Positions 60,689-64,000 of a DNA stretch of 64,000 nucleotides are shown one piece after another (position 1 is the first letter of the stretch; every line of letters begins with the position of its first letter). The translations under genes and the position numbers were made by a program. The notes below the pieces were generated by a model that was not told the DNA's origin, ran no database searches, and saw nothing but the letters and a program-made list of their open reading frames with translations. Origin of the DNA: Marinobacter orientalis (lineage in GTDB: Bacteria; Pseudomonadota; Gammaproteobacteria; Pseudomonadales; Oleiphilaceae). The stretch covers positions 992,001-1,056,000 of the forward strand of contig NZ_SRZX01000001.1 of assembly GCF_004792665.1 (NCBI RefSeq). Reading direction: 5' to 3'.

Positions 60689-62281
60689 TTAAGTATCCCC
60701 TAGAGTCCACTCGTGTGCCATTTGACGCAATTCTTTGCGCCTTTTTTTGGTGCCATTCGCACTCTGTACGGTCGGGAACTCTTCCAAAAAGAAGATGCGG
60801 GCTGGGACCTTAAAATTGGCAAGCCCTTCTCTACAAAATGCCATCAGATCCGCTTCATCAACCTGGGCACCGCTATCACAGCAGACAAAAGCAATCGCCC
60901 TCTGAACATGGCGCTTGGTCCCGGTGACGATCGCGCATCCAAGCACGTCCGGGTGGCGCTCGAGATAGGCTTCGATCTCTGCTGGCGCGACCAAGAATCC
61001 GCCTAGCCGCAGTGCGTCACCTGCGCGTGTCATGAACATGAATCCCCCATCGGCCAATGTATAGCCCATATCGCCGGTACGAAAATAGCCATCCTCGGTG
61101 TAGGCCCTGCTGGTCGCTTCAGGATTGGCAAAGTAGCCCTGCATCAGACTTGGCGTTATCAGTTGTAATTCGCCCACTTGGGAGTGATCCAGAACCTGTT
61201 CAGTATCAGGATCAACAGCGCGCACTTTGGCCTCAGCAGATACCGGAATCCCCCCGCCAAACTCCCGCCGCTCCGGCTCATCGGGTTGCACCGCAAAAAG
61301 TGCCTGGCACTCGCTCATGCCGTAAAGACCACGCATGGCGATTCCTCGCTCCCGTGCTCGCTCAACTAGTCCCGGCATGCCGGCAAAGCGCGCGAATCCA
61401 CAGAATCGCAAAGCAGGGAGAGGTACTTGATAATCGGTGGCACTGAGCATTCGTGCGACCATATCGTCACTGGCGCAAAAGTGTGTCACCTGATGACGGC
61501 GGCCCAACTCAACCGCCTCTTCTGCATTGAAGGTGGTTTGAAGCACGGCCATTTGCCCAGACGCCAAGCCACTGAGAAACTGGCTAAGCCCAAAGGTACC
61601 GCAAAATGGGAGAACTTGGAGAAGCGTAACTCCGGGCATCTCCAAATCAAGCGCTGCGGCAGTATCGCGGGCATGGCTGGTTAAGGCTGACTGCTTGTGT
61701 AGGACGAATTTGGGAGCAGAGGTGGTTCCGGAGGTAGTAAAGATGGTGCATGATGAGTCTGGCGTTCCATGATCCTGTTCAATGGGCGCGCATGCGGAGA
61801 GCTCCTCGAAGGGACAATGCGCTCGGCCTGGCAGAATTTCAGGGGTATCCTTACCAGTCTGGCGGCAAGCCACTATGTGCTCCACAGCCTCGAGCATCCC
61901 AGTCTCTACGTCACGCAGGATAGCGACGAAGTCAATCTCCTTGAAGTTGGGCCAGAGCACGATCATCTTGCAGCCTGAACGACCAACGGTATCACCGACT
62001 TCACTGCTACGAAAACGGGTATTGACCGCCACTGCAATAGCTCCCAGCCGAGCGCAGGCAAAATAGAGTATCGGCCATTCTGGAGTATTGGGTAGCCAGA
62101 TAGCGACACGGTCACCGGGCTGGATACCCAACTTTTGGAGCCCTGCCGCAACTCGTCGGCTCTCATCCGCCAGGTTGCGGAAGGAGAGGTACTGCCCATT
62201 ATGGAAGATCACAGGCGCGTCGCTAACCATGCTGTCCAGCATGTCGCCCAAGCTCTCCTGAAAGATGGGTTCTAGCATCAT
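60689..62281 (-). CDS. AMP-dependent acyl-CoA synthetase-like enzyme
   Basis: ANL-superfamily adenylating enzyme of 530 residues. The P-loop appears as FTTSGTTSAPKFVLHK (near 183-198), the A5-type motif as GLYGMSECQALF, A7 as YFRTGDMGYTLADGG, and A8 as RAGDALRLGGFLVAPAEIEAYL. The usual Lys of the P-loop is present; the hinge residue after A8 is normal, and the C-terminal end keeps KKRRKELRQMA, where the catalytic lysine is expected in NGTKKRR. It should activate a carboxylic acid as its CoA ester. ATG 62281 is used with ATG 62278 next to it. The GMC oxidoreductase gene upstream is 120 bp away on the same strand, so alcohol oxidation and acid activation could be joined in one pathway. Confidence 0.83.
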   Translation of the reverse strand: MMLEPIFQESLGDMLDSMVSDAPVIFHNGQYLSFRNLADESRRVAAGLQKLGIQPGDRVAIWLPNTPEWPILYFACARLGAIAVAVNTRFRSSEVGDTVGRSGCKMIVLWPNFKEIDFVAILRDVETGMLEAVEHIVACRQTGKDTPEILPGRAHCPFEELSACAPIEQDHGTPDSSCTIFTTSGTTSAPKFVLHKQSALTSHARDTAAALDLEMPGVTLLQVLPFCGTFGLSQFLSGLASGQMAVLQTTFNAEEAVELGRRHQVTHFCASDDMVARMLSATDYQVPLPALRFCGFARFAGMPGLVERARERGIAMRGLYGMSECQALFAVQPDEPERREFGGGIPVSAEAKVRAVDPDTEQVLDHSQVGELQLITPSLMQGYFANPEATSRAYTEDGYFRTGDMGYTLADGGFMFMTRAGDALRLGGFLVAPAEIEAYLERHPDVLGCAIVTGTKRHVQRAIAFVCCDSGAQVDEADLMAFCREGLANFKVPARIFFLEEFPTVQSANGTKKRRKELRQMAHEWTLGDT

Positions 62282-62400
62282 AAAAAGCACTCAATGCGTG
62301 GGGCCGGGAGCGGAGATATCATTTGCTTGTCCCGGTGTTTTGATGTCCTGATTCACAAAGTTAGTTGCATTTTGAGTCGGCCGCATCCTTGCGTAGCATC

Positions 62401-63981
62401 TTAGGACGTCAACTCCGACCAGTTGTTGCTTATATGCTCGGCGGTTCGTAGCGCAAGTGCATGCACTGTAAAAGTCGGATTAACGGCACCGCTAGTGGGA
62501 AAGAGGCTGGTACCGGCAACAAAAAGGTTGTCGACATCATGACAGCGACCGTAGCTGTCAGTCACCGAAGATTGTTGATCCCGACCCATGATGCATCCAC
62601 CCATAATATGCATGTTTGCCTTTGGTCCGGCCCACACATCTTTGGCCCCGGCCTCCTCCAGAACCTCGAGTCCCCGAGCAACTGCCGCATCAAAGCAGCG
62701 GTTGTCGTCCTCCGAGTATTCATGCTCGACCCGTGCCACGGGAAAGCCGAAACGATCCTTCTCGCTACTCAGCTGCACCCGGTTTTCCGGCTGTGGCAGG
62801 TTTTCACCAACCAGGGTCATGGTGGCAAGGTGTGAAGCTGCACGATGCATGAATTTGTGAAGCTCCTGACCGAACAGGCCTCCCCGCGCATTGGCGACGC
62901 CAAGCAGATCCGTTGGTTTGAGAGCGTTGCCGATCAACCATTGCGAGCTGCCGAGATAGCCTTTATCCGGATCTTTCGCATAGTCATCCTGGCAAAGGAG
63001 CTGGCCGCCGGTCATACCAAATTCGTTTTCGGTGTTCTCTTCGAACATGCCAAAAAGATTGGCTGCACCGTGCGCCATCATATAGCGCCCTACCAGCCCA
63101 CTGGAATTCGCGAGGCCCTGTGGATGTTGAGCATTCGCGGAATTGAGCAGGATCCTTGGGTTCTGAACAGCGAAAGCGCCCAGCACCACAATCTCGGCAC
63201 TCAACTCGTGCCTGGAACCATCCGAGCTGAAATATTCGACCCCGACTGCCCGCCGGCCGCTCTCGTCGGTCAGCACCCGGCTAACGTGGCAATCCGTGCG
63301 CACTTCGGCTCCGGCGGCTTTGGCCTCTTTCAGATAGGTGACCAGGGGATTCGCCAGTGCGCCAATAGGACAGCCCGCATCACACCAGCCATCATAGATA
63401 CAGGCAGGGCGGCCCTTGTAGGGTACGGAGTTGATTGCCATGGGCAACGGCGAGGTGTGCATTCCAAGCCGTTTGAAACCTTCAGCAATCAATCGCCCCT
63501 GGGCGAATTGCGCCAGCGGGGGCATCGGGTAAGGTTCACCTTCCGGGCGCCAGACTTCCAGATCTGCATCGCCGGACAGGCCTACCTCTTCCTGGATCCG
63601 GTCATAGAAGGGCTGCAGCGTGCCATAGTCGATAGGCCAGTCCAGCGCTTTTCCGAATTGTGTACGAACCTTGAAATCCTCCGGGTGTAACCGGAACCAG
63701 CAGGCATAGTGGTGCAGTGCAGCACCTCCCGTACCGTGCCCCTGGTTGAAATTGATGGCAATAGGGTCCTTGCCTGCAGTTTCAGTGGTCGCGGGCCTGG
63801 CTTTCAGCTTTCGGGCCCAGATCGAGGAGCTGTAAAGTTCATTAAGCTCCCTGGTTGGGCCTGCCTCGAGTACCACGACACTCCTGCCCGCCTCAGCCAG
63901 CTTTGCGGCGATTACGCTTCCACTTGCACCCGCACCAACGACAATGGCATCCACCTTGGTATTTGTGTTTATCTGCGACAT
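62401..63981 (-). CDS. GMC-family oxidoreductase
   Basis: FAD enzyme of 526 residues. The dinucleotide motif is VVGAGASGSVIAAKLAEAG (near 14-32), LEAGP follows, and the C-terminal CIMGRDQQSSVTDSYGRCHD with LFPTSGAVNPTFTVHALALR forms the second half of the GMC fold. The sequence GWCDAGCPIGALANPLVTYL, with closely spaced cysteines, is typical of the gluconate 2-dehydrogenase large-subunit subgroup rather than of BetA. Such enzymes oxidise alcohols or sugars; the substrate is unknown. The usual small subunit and cytochrome c genes are not seen and would lie beyond the right edge. GGAGGGGG precedes the ATG. Confidence 0.85.
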   Translation of the reverse strand: MSQINTNTKVDAIVVGAGASGSVIAAKLAEAGRSVVVLEAGPTRELNELYSSSIWARKLKARPATTETAGKDPIAINFNQGHGTGGAALHHYACWFRLHPEDFKVRTQFGKALDWPIDYGTLQPFYDRIQEEVGLSGDADLEVWRPEGEPYPMPPLAQFAQGRLIAEGFKRLGMHTSPLPMAINSVPYKGRPACIYDGWCDAGCPIGALANPLVTYLKEAKAAGAEVRTDCHVSRVLTDESGRRAVGVEYFSSDGSRHELSAEIVVLGAFAVQNPRILLNSANAQHPQGLANSSGLVGRYMMAHGAANLFGMFEENTENEFGMTGGQLLCQDDYAKDPDKGYLGSSQWLIGNALKPTDLLGVANARGGLFGQELHKFMHRAASHLATMTLVGENLPQPENRVQLSSEKDRFGFPVARVEHEYSEDDNRCFDAAVARGLEVLEEAGAKDVWAGPKANMHIMGGCIMGRDQQSSVTDSYGRCHDVDNLFVAGTSLFPTSGAVNPTFTVHALALRTAEHISNNWSELTS

Positions 63982-64000
63982 GCCTTACCCCCTCCGCGGC

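Noticed and set aside
1..64000. CRISPR arrays, tRNA or rRNA genes, prophage genes
   Set aside because: No regularly spaced identical repeats, no cloverleaf or rRNA sequence, and no phage structural genes were seen on reading both strands.

Overview
The window reads as a chromosomal segment of a marine, lipid-using gammaproteobacterium, most likely Marinobacter or a close relative. Supporting content: a long FadE-type acyl-CoA dehydrogenase, a TetR-controlled beta-oxidation cluster, the choline-to-betaine operon betI-betB-betA with a BCCT transporter, NhaB, an SbtA-type bicarbonate permease and OmpW. The genus is an inference from gene content; no rRNA or other phylogenetic marker is present. 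Coding density is high, and I saw no tRNA, rRNA, CRISPR array, prophage or intact insertion sequence.

Layout. 1-8.3 kb: end of an AEC-type transporter, a UbiA-type prenyltransferase, a chemotaxis receptor, fadE, and a NitT/TauT-type ABC operon with a convergent LysR gene. 8.3-13.6 kb: EamA permease, ChaC-like cyclotransferase, MarC, RluF and a secreted protein of unknown function. 13.6-20.5 kb: TetR regulator divergent from a fused hydratase/3-hydroxyacyl-CoA dehydrogenase and thiolase, then two acyl-CoA dehydrogenases resembling the PimC/PimD pair. 20.5-31.5 kb: threonine dehydratase-like enzyme, pntAB, patatin, small membrane proteins, an OYE/HxlR pair, OmpW and RhlE. 31.8-41.3 kb: TlpA/DsbG redox pair, MltF-like lipoprotein, LpxL-like acyltransferase, Baeyer-Villiger-type monooxygenase, CPBP protease, LOG protein, HDAC-family enzyme and YgjV. 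41.3-46.9 kb: osmoprotection block (BCCT, betA, betB, betI). 47-53.2 kb: ahpF, ahpC, a second HDAC-family enzyme, and SbtA with an NhaR-like regulator. 53.2-54.6 kb: decayed integron-cassette remnant. 54.7-64 kb: Mut7-C protein, DUF3047 protein, a solute-binding protein, NhaB, dadA behind a tandem glycine riboswitch, an IS3 transposase scrap, an acyl-CoA ligase-like enzyme and a GMC oxidoreductase.

The most unusual observations are two. First, three intergenic elements of 110-113 bp (near 9.4, 17.8 and 18.0 kb) share a 54-57 nt core but each is closed by its own 27-28 bp inverted arms. Arm sequences differ between copies yet stay complementary within each copy, so structure rather than sequence is kept. 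I do not recognise this family. Second, two attC-like sites and one half site with the same central motif lie between the NhaR-like gene and the Mut7-C gene, all in the orientation of the cassette genes on the minus strand. They frame a broken ParE-type toxin, an antitoxin tail fused to the half attC, a small secreted protein resembling the SecD P1 head domain, and a 5'-truncated ynfA. No integrase is visible.

Regulatory sequence is readable at several places: paired palindromes between the TetR gene and its beta-oxidation target, a perfect 20-bp palindrome before betI, ATAG-N7-CTAT motifs before both ahpC and ahpF, three direct repeats before the HxlR gene, and a terminator just upstream of sbtA.
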